The notes under the pieces: generated by a model | Seen by the model: the letters and a program-made list of their open reading frames with translations, nothing else | The model's database searches: none | What the model was told of the DNA's origin: nothing | Source of the DNA: Hybos culiciformis | Lineage: Eukaryota > Arthropoda > Insecta > Diptera > Hybotidae | Assembly (NCBI GenBank): GCA_964007475.1 | Contig: OZ023273.1 | Coordinates: 49,291,525 to 49,355,524 of the forward strand | Direction of reading: 5' to 3' | Length of the DNA: 64,000 nucleotides | Shown: in pieces, positions 24,030 through 35,837 of the stretch | Layout: every line of letters starts with the position of its first letter | Numbering within the stretch: position 1 is the stretch's first letter | Made by a program: the position numbers and the translations under genes

Positions 24030-25300
24030 GTTCAGAGTGATCAGATTACTTGAGACACAATAATTAATTTCTTTTGTTATTGAAATGTAAATAAATCAAT
24101 TAAGCTTATGATTCCAATCAGAATAAGGAAGTTTAAGATATTATGATAATAGTTCAAAATGATAGCAAATGAATTTAGGCAAAATAATTATTGTTTTTTT
24201 TTTTTTTTGTTATTGAAATGTAGGGATTGCAAAAAAAGCAAAAAAAACCAATACCGGTATTTCGGTATTGAACTTTACTGATACCGGGATCCCGGTTTTA
24301 ATACCGGTATTCCAAAAAATAATATTTTTCAAAATAAAAAATACCTATAATAATTATTATAAAAATGAAACAAAAATTATTTAAATAATAAAAAACATAC
24401 CCACTGCTAATTGCAACCTCCAATAATTTAAAAAAAATACTTTCACACTAAATCAGCAGAATTGTTAAAATATTTAAGTAAATACAAATGCAACTACACA
24501 CAACCCACGGTGCGGAAAATGGGTCTTGGTTTTGCTTTGATTCTAGAGTTAATACAATCTCGACTGATGTGTTTTTTTGATATGTTAGAGAGTATATAAC
24601 TGGCTCCAGGGTAGGCGAGGCGAATTTTTTGAGTTCTTTGGCCCAAATGAGCCCTTAAAATACTTGAACATTCTTAGATTTTGAAGTAAAGCAAAAAGAT
24701 AATAAAAAATCTCAAACGCAGAAATAAAGCTAAAATACCACTCTCCAGGGCTGGTGACGTGAAATTTTGAATTTCTTTAATTTTCTAAACAATTTTTAAT
24801 TAATTTCATTTATTTCTAACAAATTTTTAATTTTTTTGATAAATTACAGTTTCTGCACAGAAATAAAATTCAAATATAGTTTTGTGATTTTCTGGTAGAG
24901 GTATTTTTCGTACAATTTTTGTCGCATTTTTCACGGCCGTTTATTTTCTTTAAAATAAAACAAAAAAAAACTGCAAAAATAGAAAACAGAATTTCACGTC
25001 GAGGGTTCTTAAAACTTTTATTTTTTTAGTAACCGCACTTGTTTGTAATTATAAAAAACAATCTACTAAAAATATAAAAAAATATTGAATAAAAAATCCT
25101 CAGAAAAAAATTTAAATACCGAAATACCGGTTTTGACAAATATAATACCGGTATTGATTTTCATTGGTTTTTTTCCGAAATACCGGGATCCCGGTATCCC
25201 GGGATCCCGGTATTGCGATCCCTATTGAAATGTAAATAAATCAATTTAGCTTATGATTCCAATTAGAATAATGAAATTTCCCCTTCTTTGTGTAAACAAA
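24030..25300. repeat. Duplicated BEL leader segment split by a MITE
   Basis: A leader block containing TATTGAAATGTAAATAAATC and AGCTTATGATTCCAAT occurs at about 24061-24160 and again as 24190-24220 plus 25225-25275. It is a tandem duplication of roughly 130 bp in the untranslated leader, and the second unit is interrupted by the hAT-type MITE at 24221-25224. Confidence 0.7.
24221..25224. mobile_element. Non-autonomous hAT element nested in BEL leader
   Basis: 1004 bp, beginning TAGGGATTGCAA and ending in the inverted form of TAGGGATCGCAA. The 8-bp target duplication TTGAAATG is perfect (24213-24220 and 25225-25232), as expected of hAT. Both subterminal regions are full of short palindromes, ACCGGGATCCCGGT and ATACCGGTAT, and of TACCGGTATTTCGG. 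No transposase is encoded. Being nested in the BEL element it is younger than that BEL insertion, or it moved with this BEL lineage. Confidence 0.9.
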
Positions 25301-25903
25301 CTCATATGAAATCACAATTGTATATTTACTGAATTTAAGTTACTTTAAGTGTTTATCTATGTGTGCGTAAGTTTTGAGTATACACAACTTTTTATTAATT
25401 TGAGTCACTCACTATTATTGTATTAAGTAGGTACCTAATTTATTCTAAGTTATAAGATATCAGAGTTCTTTTTCACTCATGAGAATTTATTATTATGATA
25501 TGACATATTGCATGCAAGAAGATCACTAAATGTATTGATAAAGTTTTTTTTTTTTTTTTTAAATATTAATGCAAATTATTCCTGTTATTTAAGAATAATA
25601 GAAATTGTGAAAAACCATTGAAAGTCAAATTTACTTCACAGTGTCACCTTTAATTTAACTTTTGAAGGTTACTAATGATCACTTTTAACTTTTGACAACT
25701 ATTAAAATTTAAATTGATTTACTATAGCACTTTTTAAAAGGAATAATTGAATTTTAGTTTTGCAGCAATTTGGCTGTCTTTTATTTATTTCACATTAAGA
25801 AAGTTTTATTAAATCTAGTTTAAGTTTATCGTTTCGATTCGCACGATCTCGATTTATGTTGAGAACATCGACTTCCAGAGCGCGTCCAATTAATATACCA
25901 CGG

Positions 25904-25921
25904 ATCCGGCTCGAAGGACCA
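25904..25921 (-). promoter_or_regulatory. Primer-binding site (tRNA-Tyr)
   Basis: The plus strand reads ATCCGGCTCGAAGGACCA, which is the 3' end of animal tRNA-Tyr (TCGAAGGA acceptor strand plus CCA). In the minus-strand element it is the complementary primer site starting TGGTCCTTCGAGCC, two bases inside the 5' LTR. It defines which end of the element is 5'. Confidence 0.88.
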
Positions 25922-25923
25922 TA

Positions 25924-26206
25924 TGTTACCGACTCTGCTTCCTAAATTAACTTTGGGTTAAATGAAAGTCGAGCGAGTAATTTCTTAATTGATTTTATTT
26001 AAAATGATTTTGGATTCGTAAAAAAAATATATTTAATTAGACCTTATTCGATCAGGTAGTTAAGATGAACTGATAAAACGAAATTGTTATACATATTAAT
26101 CTATTAAAAAAATATTAGAGAAATAATTAACAATAAAATAAAAAAGAGTACATTAAATTAATTGAGAATTGAGGACAAATCTTAAAATTCAATTCTACGT
26201 TAAACA
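25924..26206 (-). repeat. BEL 5' LTR
   Basis: 283 bp, same ends as the left LTR, with two differences. As the 5' LTR it should hold the element's promoter; no unambiguous TATA element can be singled out in such AT-rich DNA. AAGGT follows at 26207-26211. Confidence 0.95.
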
Positions 26207-26211
26207 AAGGT

Positions 26212-29200
26212 CATTGTTTACTTAGCTTTTAATCAGTCCAATGGGTAACTAAAAATATTCTAGAAATGCAATTCAAAAAAACAATTTTATCTCATGCTAT
26301 TTTTCAATGTTATTACACAGCACAACATTTTACACAAAATAAAGTGCTAAAAAGTTTAAAAATATTGTTTTTTTTTTTAATTCATGTTACCTTTTTTTTA
26401 TTCAATACCTTTACGTGTAAATGGCAAATGATACAGTATAAATCTTAAACGTGTTAAATAGAGCGTAGTTCCATTGTAAATGCAAACATAAATATTTCTT
26501 ACGCTTGATTTTTCTCAATTTGAATTGGAAGATTTGTTGTATTTTATTTAACAACAAGAGTCAAAAAAATTCTTTTTATATAATAGAAAAAAATTACTAC
26601 AAAAATTTAAATATACATACATATATAAATTGGGTTTTATAATTTTATGTAGTTTACTAATCCTTTAACTTTAAATAAGGAAAAATTTCCTAAATGTCAA
26701 TTCGCATTTGAAATTTGGCCGTATGACAAAAAAATACTCAAAGCCAATTTTCTTGAATTGTTTTAATAAAATAATAAAATTAAAAAAAGTATTTGAAAAT
26801 TATGCAGAGTTCCGCAAAATTCATTATCACAGAATTATTATTAAAAATGAAAAGAACTCCTTCAGTTAACCATATTTTAATCAAATTCAGAGAAAACGTA
26901 ACGACATCGCACTTACAAAATATAAATATTGAATTTTGATAAATGAAATATTTAATAACGTTCATAAATATCTAAGTTTGTTTACATTGAATTCGTATTT
27001 TGTTTAGAGAAAAACGAAAAAAAAATAAAAAAAAAACAAAATTTTCCTTATCCTAAAAATGAAAAGAATTTCAATTTTCAATAAATGTCATGTTGTTGTT
27101 GTACTTTTTATCCAGAAAAACAATGACGAAAATTTTCCAAAAGCAAAATTATGTAGGTTGGTTCTTTAAAAATTTATAAAAAGTAAAATAAAAAAAATAT
27201 AAAAATAACGAAAATAAAATTCTTACACGTAATTTTTGCAAATTTTTCTTTCCGGTAAAACATTTGAAATAACAGGAAATCTTTTAAATCTTTTTTTTTT
27301 TATTTCTGGAGATCGTAAAAATAAAGTAACAATTTATAGAATGTACAACTGTGATATAGGTACATGGTACATACATATACCTGTGTATATCGTGGTTTGC
27401 CTTTAGAAATGACATTTATAACTTTAAATTTGATTTTGCTATTCTTAATTTTTTCCTAAATTTGATGTTTTTCTTAAAATTATTTTTTTATTTTAAATTT
27501 TTATTTATTAGTTTTTCATTTTTATTAACATTTACATAAAATTTAAGATTTAGTTCCTTTTGATAAAGACCATGTAGTGATGAATGAAATAAGTTTCCTA
27601 ATTAATTTAAAATTTAAAAAAATATAGATTTAATAATTTATTAACAAAAGTCTTTCTTTTCCATATCAAGCATAAATACCAAACGAAAAATATAACACAA
27701 CTTAATTAAAGAATTTTTTTAAGATATTCCAATACAAAAAAACATTTTTTTCAACAAAGTGTCAAAGTATCTTACAATAAAAATTTTCAGTTCTTCCACA
27801 TCTTAAAAACTTTTATGATGACTTTTATGTTCCAAACAACCCTTAAGTACTTAACAATAACTTTTATTATGATTAAAATAACAACTTACAATTCAATGTT
27901 AAAGTAATAATAAGACAGTATTGAATAGAAAAAAAAACATTTTTATAAAATCGTGATAAATGGTTAAAAATTTTTTTCGTATATATCTTTTACAGACATG
28001 TGAAAATATAATAAAATAGTTTTTACGAAAAATATTTGTTTGGAATGAATTTTTCAGAATAAGTTTTATAAATTACATTAAACTTGTAGTAAAAAAGGAC
28101 ACAGAAAAATGAGCTGAAAGTAATATAAAAAAGAAAATGAACATGAATTTGTTTGTTATGAATTTTCAAAAAATAAACTTCATAGGCAAAGGTCACAGAA
28201 AAAATAAGCTGAAAGTTGAAAAAATTTAATACATACAGAAATTGACATGAATTTATTACTGTGTCAGTAGGAATATTACAATAGGTAATTAATTATATGT
28301 TATAAGTAATAACGCTGATCATATTTGTCCTTTTAAATAAAGAACATATTCAGATGATTTTTCGCTAATAATATAATAACGATTCTTTTTTCAGCATTTT
28401 TAAGGTCGGTTCATGGTGACCATGATTCTAAACTTTAATTACGAATTCAACAAGCCCAAGAACTTGAAAAACCACACTTCATTAATTTGGATTAGTTGTT
28501 TAAAAGTTTTATGTCATTTCTCTTAAAATTATATTCAAGCTGAATAGTTAAGAAACTTTCATCATTTAATATGAAATAAAGAACTCTGATGGTGATAATT
28601 TAATGTTACAGTTTTATTATATAATTTTAATTTTCAACGGTCGTCGTCGTAAACTATTTTTCTTCACAAAGGTTAGGTACCATAATCTCTTTTTTTTTTA
28701 TATTTTACACATTTTATTTCATCTGGAGAATCAATATGCTTTCAGTAAAATTAAATTAAAAAAGGTTAAAAAAACAAATATTGAAGAAAGGTTGAGAAAA
28801 AAAAAATTTTTTTAGTGTACAATACTTATCTTAGTTTTTCTTTTTTGCTGGGAGGAGGATATAGCTTTTAAATTTTATTAAGTTTATAATTGGAGGACCT
28901 CTTTTACACATAATTATTTTTTTCATTAATCAATTTTCATTTTTAAGAAACAACTGTAGTGTTGATATGATGTAATAAATTTGTCATTGACGAGCAGGAG
29001 GATTTGCTAAGCTACACAATTTATTTAATGTATAATAATTTAAGCGATTGTAATAATATTTACTAATTTTAAAAAAATATGTAAAAATATTTATACAAGA
29101 AACAATTTTTTCATTTATAACTTAACTTATTTTCAGAATTAACAGAAAAGCAATTTAAATTTAATACTACACCGAATAAATTTCTTATTAAATATGTTTT

Positions 29201-29623
29201 CGAAGATTTTTGTTTGATAATTTGGAAATTAATATGCTTTTTTTCCTTATAAAATGAAATTAACAACTTTCAATCTTATGAAGAATATTAAACATTGTCA
29301 CGTATTTTTTTTTTTCATCAGATTAGGGAGTACAAAATTATATAAATTGCTCGAATTAGGAAGTTTTTATTAAATTATAAACATATGAAATTAACCAAAA
29401 TCTAATATAATTTGGCTGTTTGAAAATAACAGATTTTCTTTAATAACATTAAAACATTTGTTTGTAATAAAATTTTCAACTTATAAGAAAATCTGAATTG
29501 AATTATATTTAATGGTTTCTAAAAACTACAAAAAAAAACATTGTAACAACATTAAGCAAACATTATAATAGTAGATTATTGTATATGTAAACTAAATTTG
29601 TTATTAATTAAGAGTTCGGTATA
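26212..29623. other. Gene-free AT-rich DNA
   Basis: About 3.4 kb of AT-rich DNA with poly-A/T runs. All frames are short and none resembles a family; no RNA gene or repeat structure stands out. Confidence 0.6.
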
Positions 29624-29711
29624 CACAAAAATACATTGACACGAGTCAAACTTATATCACGAGACCGAAGGTCGAGTTATATAAATTGACAAGTGTCAAT
29701 GTATTTTTGTG
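29624..29711. repeat. Nested hairpin with CGAGACCGAAGGTCGAG core
   Basis: The outer arms (CACAAAAATACATTGACAC and its near complement) enclose a second hairpin, TATCACGAGACCGAAGGTCG plus AGTTATAT. The same core occurs on the other strand at about 12985-13012 and 61541-61563 in the right arms of the long-TIR element. It is probably a degenerate relative of that family, with AACGAGTTGTATAACAAATTTTG following at 29722 as in the family's terminal part. Confidence 0.6.
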
Positions 29712-30216
29712 CAAATACAGAACGAGTTGTATAACAAATTTTGTTTACATATCCAATATACTGTTTTAATGCGTAGGGGAGAGGTAGTAGCAAAGAGAGA
29801 ATATTTTTTCTTCTCATTTTTTCTCATTTTTTGAAGTTTATACTTCTTTAGGCGCGTTGTATGATATAATTGAATAATTCTGTAGGGGGTAAAAATTCAT
29901 TTTCATTCTACTCATTCGACATTCGAAATCGAATTCGAACTGACATGGTTTTTGACGTTTCAATACTCAAAAAAATTAGTGGTCCACTCAATAATCATTT
30001 GTCATTTATAAAAACAAAATAATTTGGCGCGACAAATTTAAATCCAAATTATTTTTTAAAAATTTTTCGTTTACAAATTATTTAAAACTAAAATTTTTTT
30101 TTTTTTTCAATAATCATTTGTTATTTATGTAATGTGGCGCGAAAAATTTAAATTCAAATTAATTTTAAAAATCTTTCGTTTACAAATTATTTCAAACTTA
30201 ATTTTTTTTCAAAATA

Positions 30217-30880
30217 GGTAGCTCCGGTGAAATTAATATTACCTGAAAAAAAAAATGTTGGGTGGGGAGCTACGGTTAGGTCGTGCCGGAGCAAAATATA
30301 CGAAATTTTTTTTTTCAAAATAGGTAGCTCCGGTGAAACTAATATTACCTGAAAAAAAAATTTTGGGTGGGGAGCTACGGTTGGGTCGTGCCGGAGCAAA
30401 GTATACGAAAAAATTGTTTTTTTCAAAATAGGTAGCTCCGGTGAAATTAATATTACCTGAAAAAAAATTTTTGGGTGGGGAGCTACGGTTAGGTCGTGCC
30501 GGAGCAAAATATGCAAAAAAAAATTTTTTTTTTAAATAGGTAGCTCCGGTGAAATTAGGATTACCAGGGGAAAAATTTTGGGGTAGGGAGCTACGGTTAG
30601 GTCGTGCAGGCTCAAAATACACAAAAAAAAATTTTTTCCGAAATAGGTAGCTTCGGTGAAATAAAGATTACCTGCCGAAAAATTTTTGGGCAGGGAGGTA
30701 CGGTTAGCTCCGGTAAAATAAAGATTACTATTCGAAAAATTTTTGGGTAGGGAGCTACGGTTAGGTCGTGCCGGCGCAAAATACTCAAAAAAAAATTTTT
30801 CCGAAATAGGTAGCTTCGGTGAAATAAAGATTACCTGCCGAAAATTTTTTGGGCAGGGAGTTACGGTTAGGTCGTGCCGG
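30217..30880. repeat. ~107-bp tandem repeat, about 6.5 units
   Basis: Units start with GGTAGCTCCGGTGAAAT at 30217, 30323, 30431, 30539, 30645 and 30809, with one partial unit near 30710. Each contains ATTACCTG, a poly-A run, TTTTGGGTGGGGAGCTACGG and GGTCGTGCCGGAGCAAA. The three overlapping minus-strand reading frames over the array (PARPNRSS-type peptides) arise from the repeat and are not a gene. Units from about 30645 rightwards share CTTCGG and AAAGATTACCTGCCGAAA, so they form a subfamily. Confidence 0.9.
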
Positions 30881-30889
30881 CGCAAAATA

Positions 30890-31004
30890 TACAAAAAAAA
30901 CACGAAGCAATCATAGAACTGCCGACAGAAGTTAATACTTTTTAAATCTTTTAAGTATAAACTTCTGCCGGCAGTTCTATGACCGCTTCGTGTTTATTTT
31001 TTTG
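30890..31004. repeat. 3' palindrome of Helentron-like element 1
   Basis: ACACGAAGCAATCATAGAAC..GACAGAAGTTAATACTT pairs with AAGTATAAACTTCTGCCGGC..CTTCGTGT. The arms are about 45 bases with a few mismatches and a short AAATC-centred loop. Element 2 has the same terminal structure with a longer loop. Confidence 0.8.
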
Positions 31005-31054
31005 TATTTGGCTGTATTGAAATATTGTGAGAGATATTATGTTTGTTTAGGTAT

Positions 31055-31594
31055 TAGGTCCGGTATTCAACTGGAGATAAAATCAACTTTTTCATATAAA
31101 ATTTTATCTGAAATAAATTTTAGTTGAGTGAATTTAATTTATCGGTACACAACTGAAGATAAATGGAAATTTATCTGAGTAAAAATTGTATGAAAATATT
31201 TTCACTCAAATAAATTTTATTTCAAAAATTTATCTTGCAAATAATGTTTTGAACATTCTTTTCAAGATAAATTTTGACATTAGGTCGTGTAAAACGAATT
31301 TGACGTTTGTTGTTTGAAGAAAATAAACAAAAATTAGAAAACTAAAATAATTTCTAAACTGAAATTGGAAAAAATATTAAAATTAAAATAAAACTTTAAT
31401 TTAATAAAATAAAATAATACTGGTAAAATTAATTAAATAAAATGGATGAAAGTTGGGAGGTAAGTAAATTAAAAATAAAATTGTTTAGGTACTACATAAG
31501 TCAGAAAGTCATGTGTCAATTTTTATCTCACTCAATAATGTTCCTTTCAAGATAAAATTTATCTTGTACTTTATCTTCAGTTGAATACCGGCCT
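31055..31594. mobile_element. TIR element with CCGGTATTCAACTG ends
   Basis: The termini are GGTCCGGTATTCAACTGGAG and, inverted, GGCCGGTATTCAACTGAAG. Both subterminal zones repeat AAGATAAATTT/AAATTTATCTT motifs many times. At 31442 an ATG opens a six-codon segment (MDESWE) ending exactly at GGTAAGTA, a good splice-donor sequence, as if the 5' end of a transposon gene survived an internal deletion. A PIF/Harbinger-like origin is possible, but I could not define a 3-bp target duplication. Confidence 0.5.
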
Positions 31595-33378
31595 TTACGT
31601 AATATTCAATACGAAACATCTAAATGATTTCATTATTTAAACTTATGCATCTGAATTTTTTCATTATTTACGCAGGTGCATCTAAATGATTGCATGTGTA
31701 TTGACGCATATAATACTCCATTTAGTGATCTAAATTCTATAGCACTATATACAACATAACGATCCCCAACGCATTAAACACTTTTATAACTTTTCTATCT
31801 TAATAATAATTTTTGTAATATTACATTATTATATTAAACGAATTAGCAAAGAGTACTTCTATATTTTTAACTTTAGTTACATAAGCGCCTGGAGAGAGAC
31901 AGTTGCTTCTGGGTTTGAGAAAAGAAAAATGTATATTTAATGATTGACCAGTCATATATGAACGCACATAAGTGGTTACGAATTAAATATTGAATTTGAA
32001 ATTAGAAATTTAAAAATGTTGATTACGTTCTTCTTTTTTTTAATTTCTTTAAATTATTAAAATATTTATTACATTTATTACATTTCATATCTAGTTCAGA
32101 TGTACAAACANNNNNNNNNNNNNNNNNNNNNNNNNNNNNNNNNNNNNNNNNNNNNNNNNNNNNNNNNNNNNNNNNNNNNNNNNNNNNNNNNNNNNNNNNN
32201 NNNNNNNNNNNNNNNNNNNNNNNNNNNNNNNNNNNNNNNNNNNNNNNNNNNNNNNNNNNNNNNNNNNNNNNNNNNNNNNNNNNNNNNNNNNNNNNNNNNN
32301 NNNNNNNNNNTGTGTGATTTACAACAAACAGATTCTGACCCTTACCTATTATATTTGCTTGGTTATATATTTATTTTAAATCCAGTTTTTTTTTTCTAAG
32401 TGTAGTCTAAAATAGTCTAAAAATCCGATTAAGATCGAACTCAACCAACCCTAAGTCTTGATCCATTTTGATTAGACAACCTAACACAATAAATAATTTT
32501 TCTTATTTTAATATATGTTTCAATAAGAAATTAAATTATTCTTTTTGAAGATAGCCTTGATCTTATTTAATTAGGCGACCCTTTGCAAATTATATTTGAA
32601 AAAAAAAAATCCTCTCTTTAGGAAAACAAGGTCAACTTTAGTCGGTATGTTGTCTTGTCCATAAGCCTTGATAATTTCCCATATAAATATGTATGCATAT
32701 TTCTGTGAGGTGAGATAAACATAATATTAAAAGTAACAAAGAATTCAAAATACTTATTAAATAAATGAATTGTAACCAAACTGTTAAATATTCTATTTAT
32801 TTTGATATTTCTTTTGTATAAAAACCTCTACGATTTTAAGCTTTTTATTTGAAAAGAATAAAATTAGCAATAAAGGACCTAACAATACATTGAATATGTT
32901 TTGCGTGTACATATACAACATGAACGGGTACTTGGTTATCACGTAAAAATGTTGATTTTTTTTTAAGTAATTATTTCTAGATCGATTATTTTATTAAACT
33001 TAAAACTACTACAAAATGAAAAACAGTGGAAGCTCAAAAATAAAATAACTAAGCTTAAATATTGTATAGTGAATATGAAATTTAGTTTGATCTGAAATTT
33101 AGTTTGAACACACATTAGCTAGTTACATTTAGAAATCAAGAAGATAGTGATAATAAAAATATACGAACTAATACGACATCGTATAATTGGTGAACTAGTT
33201 TTTATCTATTGTACTAATAAATGGTTGATAGTTTAGTTAGCAATAGATTCTTTTATTTTTTCTGACATACATTCTAAATAATAGACGGAAACTGAATAAC
33301 GTTATTTAATAAAATCCATTGTAATTTTTTCTTGGAAAATTATAGAATACTTTCTTTAACAAATTTTGTCTCTTTTAT
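31595..33378. other. Gene-free AT-rich DNA around the gap
   Basis: Apart from the assembly gap at 32111-32310, nothing supportable is seen on either side: AT-rich DNA with only short frames. Confidence 0.6.
32111..32310. other. Assembly gap (200 N)
   Basis: A run of exactly 200 undetermined bases joins two contigs. The round length suggests a placeholder rather than a measured distance. Linkage, and even orientation, of the two halves of this window therefore rests on scaffolding. Confidence 0.99.
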
Positions 33379-33858
33379 AGCTTGTTCACACCTAGCTAAT
33401 TTAACATGTTCGGACGACGAACATGTTCCGTTGGTGTTTTTTATAGTGTTTTTTCATAGTAAAAAAATTGAAACAGAAACACGTTCTTCAACATGTTTCT
33501 ACAAAAACATGTTAATTTTCAGGGATGAATGAGATATTTTTGAATAATATTTTGTTAGGCAATATTCAGTATGCTTTAATTTTTACTTGGTATGCCATTT
33601 TTGACTTTAAAATTTTATAAAGGTGGAGATACACTCAAGATAAATGACACGCGAGTTCTTAACCTTGACACAACTTCATATATTTTAACTTTTTTGGGCG
33701 CGTCTGTTCCTTTGAGCTTATCTCCGGTATTATTTGAAATTTTTTATCTGACAGAGCTAAACATGTTAACATACGAAAAACATCGTCTGAACGGTCGATT
33801 TTCCAAAGATGTTTAACTCCTTTCGAACATGTTAAATTAGCGAAGTGTGAACAAGGCA
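33379..33858. mobile_element. MITE with CTTGTTCACAC termini
   Basis: The left end GCTTGTTCACACCTAGCTAA and the inverted right end GCCTTGTTCACACTTCGCTAA share more than 30 bases including TTTAACATGTTCG. ACATGTT occurs many further times inside, on both strands. It is non-coding. The ends resemble PIF/Harbinger-type termini, but the flanks do not show a clean 3-bp duplication. Confidence 0.6.
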
Positions 33859-35586
33859 TTAGAAAAGACATTATCTTGAGCTTATATAAAATGTTATTTT
33901 TTATTATTGAATAATTTATATTGGAATGAAAAATATTGAAAATAAAATAAAATTATTTTGCACTCTAGTAATTCATAAATCTAATTTTTTATTTAGTTTT
34001 TGTATTTTAGAAATGAAATATGGTAGAACTGTTTTTTTTTTTAATATAGAAGATAACAGATTTTTATATGTGTTTATATTTTATTTTCAAGGATTTTCAC
34101 CTTTTATAGATTTTTGTCTGCTTCAGTCAACAAAATAAATTAATTTAGAAAAAAAATTTAAGGTAGGTATACCTAATAGATAAAAAATTCGAAAATAAAT
34201 TTTTGGGAAATAATTTATCAAGGTATTGGATTGAAAATTATTTAAAAGTTGAAATAACGTATGACGAATAATTCACATTAACAAACACTATTATGTAAAT
34301 GATCTTCGATTTGTTTTGGACTTGAATTCGAAAGTACTAATAAAATGAGGCCGCAATCTTTTTTCCTGTCTTTCTACCCCGTCTAGTTTCTCAGATATAT
34401 TTTTATAAAAATAGTAATTGTGACACAACCCTTGAAAATAAGTATAGTTTTTATAAAAATAGTAAATTTCAGAATTTAATTGTGGAAAAATGTGTATTTT
34501 TAAAATAATTTTATCAAATATTAACTTATTTAAATTTAAATTCCTTTTTTTTATAAATTTTCTACCTACTCAATATTATTTTGGTATAAATAGTATCGCT
34601 ATTATTTTGGTAAGTAGCTTCATGCTATACTATCTCAAATTTCCCCGCTTTTTATTTATCCCTTGACTCTCTGAATAATTTCTTCTTTATCGTCACAAAA
34701 ATTTTAAAGCAGTACCTCGCTAAAGATGTATAACTTCAAATCTCTACCCCTGAGCACGTAAAAATAGCCGTTTCTGTTTTCAATTTTCAATCTTAATCAT
34801 ATATTTTTATTTATTATAGTAAATAAAGTTATTTCTATATATATAAGATGTGTTTTATGATTTAATGTTTTATTTTATTTCATTTAAAACTTTTTGCAAT
34901 TTTATTTTTGTAAACTTTACTAATAACAATTAAATTATAGGTATTCCTATATTTATTAATTGTTTGCGCTCACCGATTTAAAACAACAATTGATATTGAT
35001 GCTTCAGTGGGATACCATTAATCCAGAAATAAAATAAAAATGTTTTTGTTCTACATCCTTCTATAAACAATAATACTAATAAATCTTTATTTAATATTCC
35101 GCTACTATAAATTAAGTAATTACAACAGTGAAATAAATAATTATATTTTTTAAAAGGGAAATCCTTGTTCCAAAGTATACGTAAATATTTTTTACTCCTA
35201 TATGTTATAGATTTAATACAACTAAACAAGAAATATAAAAATTCTGAATCGAGAGCTTAGTAATATCATAAAGGAAGTATAAATAGAGGAACTAGTCCCA
35301 TACAAAAAATTCGAATAAAAAAAGTTAAACAAAATTAGATCAGACCCCCAAGCTTTTATTTTTGTTTAGAATATATCGCTATAACGAGAGAGCTTTATAG
35401 CTTTTAAAATATTTTTTATATAAAGCTTTTAAAAATAAACAAAATATTTCCTTTATTATAATTATATTGTAATGTTTACTAGTATTTATTCTCTATAAAA
35501 AAAAAAAAAATTGGGTTAGATAAATGTAAATAAATGATATTTGAAAGCATTAATAAATTCATTTTATTTCATGTTTATTTATATAT
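33859..35586. other. Gene-free AT-rich DNA
   Basis: No gene, RNA or structured repeat is visible; short frames only. Confidence 0.55.
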
Positions 35587-35837
35587 CGTCGGTCTCGTGC
35601 AAAAAGCACGAAACTGTAAGTTTGGCCGTTTTGACCTAATATTGTACAAAAATCATAAAAAAACTAAAATTTGAATATGTTCAAAGTCGAAAGCTCTCAT
35701 AAATTATCCGCAATGACTATTTCTATTTTCCCGAAAGTACCAAAACGTACTACAAAAAAAGAAAAAAAAAATTTCAAAACCAATTTTCTCAAAACTATGT
35801 TTTTGCAGTTTCGTGATTTTGCATGAGACCGACGATG
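35587..35837. mobile_element. Short TIR element with CGTCGGTCTC ends
   Basis: ATCGTCGGTCTCGTGCAAAA at the left is mirrored at the right as ATCGTCGGTCTCATGCAAAA, with ACGAAACTG following on both sides. The total is about 250 bp and non-coding, a MITE of unknown superfamily. Flanking AT bases could be a TA/AT duplication but are not informative. Confidence 0.65.

Larger units (their letters stand above)
18145..26206 (-). mobile_element. Full-length BEL/Pao LTR retrotransposon
   Basis: An 8062-bp element on the minus strand. Direct LTRs at both ends are 283 bp with TG..CA termini and two differences by eye. It is flanked by the 5-bp target duplication AAGGT (18140-18144 and 26207-26211). In sense order it has the 5' LTR, a tRNA-Tyr-type primer site, a long leader, gag with three zinc knuckles, an aspartic protease, RT, RNase H, integrase, a polypurine tract and the 3' LTR. 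The order and the protease and integrase types are those of BEL/Pao. LTR similarity implies a recent insertion, yet the coding region is broken in three places. No env-like ORF is present. Confidence 0.95.
29833..31004. mobile_element. Helentron-like element 1 (107-bp tandem core)
   Basis: It starts with the palindromic GAAGTTTATACTTC followed by TTTAGGCGCG, then TGTATGATATAA and a CTGTAGGGGGTAAAAATT block. Next come two tandem copies of a ~127-bp segment (from 29988 and 30117, containing TCAATAATCATTTGT and TTTCGTTTACAAATTATTT), a 107-bp tandem array, and a 3' palindrome carrying AAGTATAAACTTC. The same order occurs at 36716-42150. Subterminal inverted repeats, a tandem-repeat core and a 3' stem-loop recall Helentron/DINE-type non-autonomous Helitrons. 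That assignment is inference; no Rep/helicase is present. Confidence 0.55.

Noticed and set aside
30187..30903. Three minus-strand frames with repeated PARPNRSS-like peptides
   Set aside because: They follow the 107-bp tandem repeats and switch frame between units, so they are a repeat artefact.
33379..33858. PIF/Harbinger assignment
   Set aside because: The termini look similar, but flanking trinucleotides (ATA and ATT) do not give a clean 3-bp target duplication, so only the inverted repeats are claimed.
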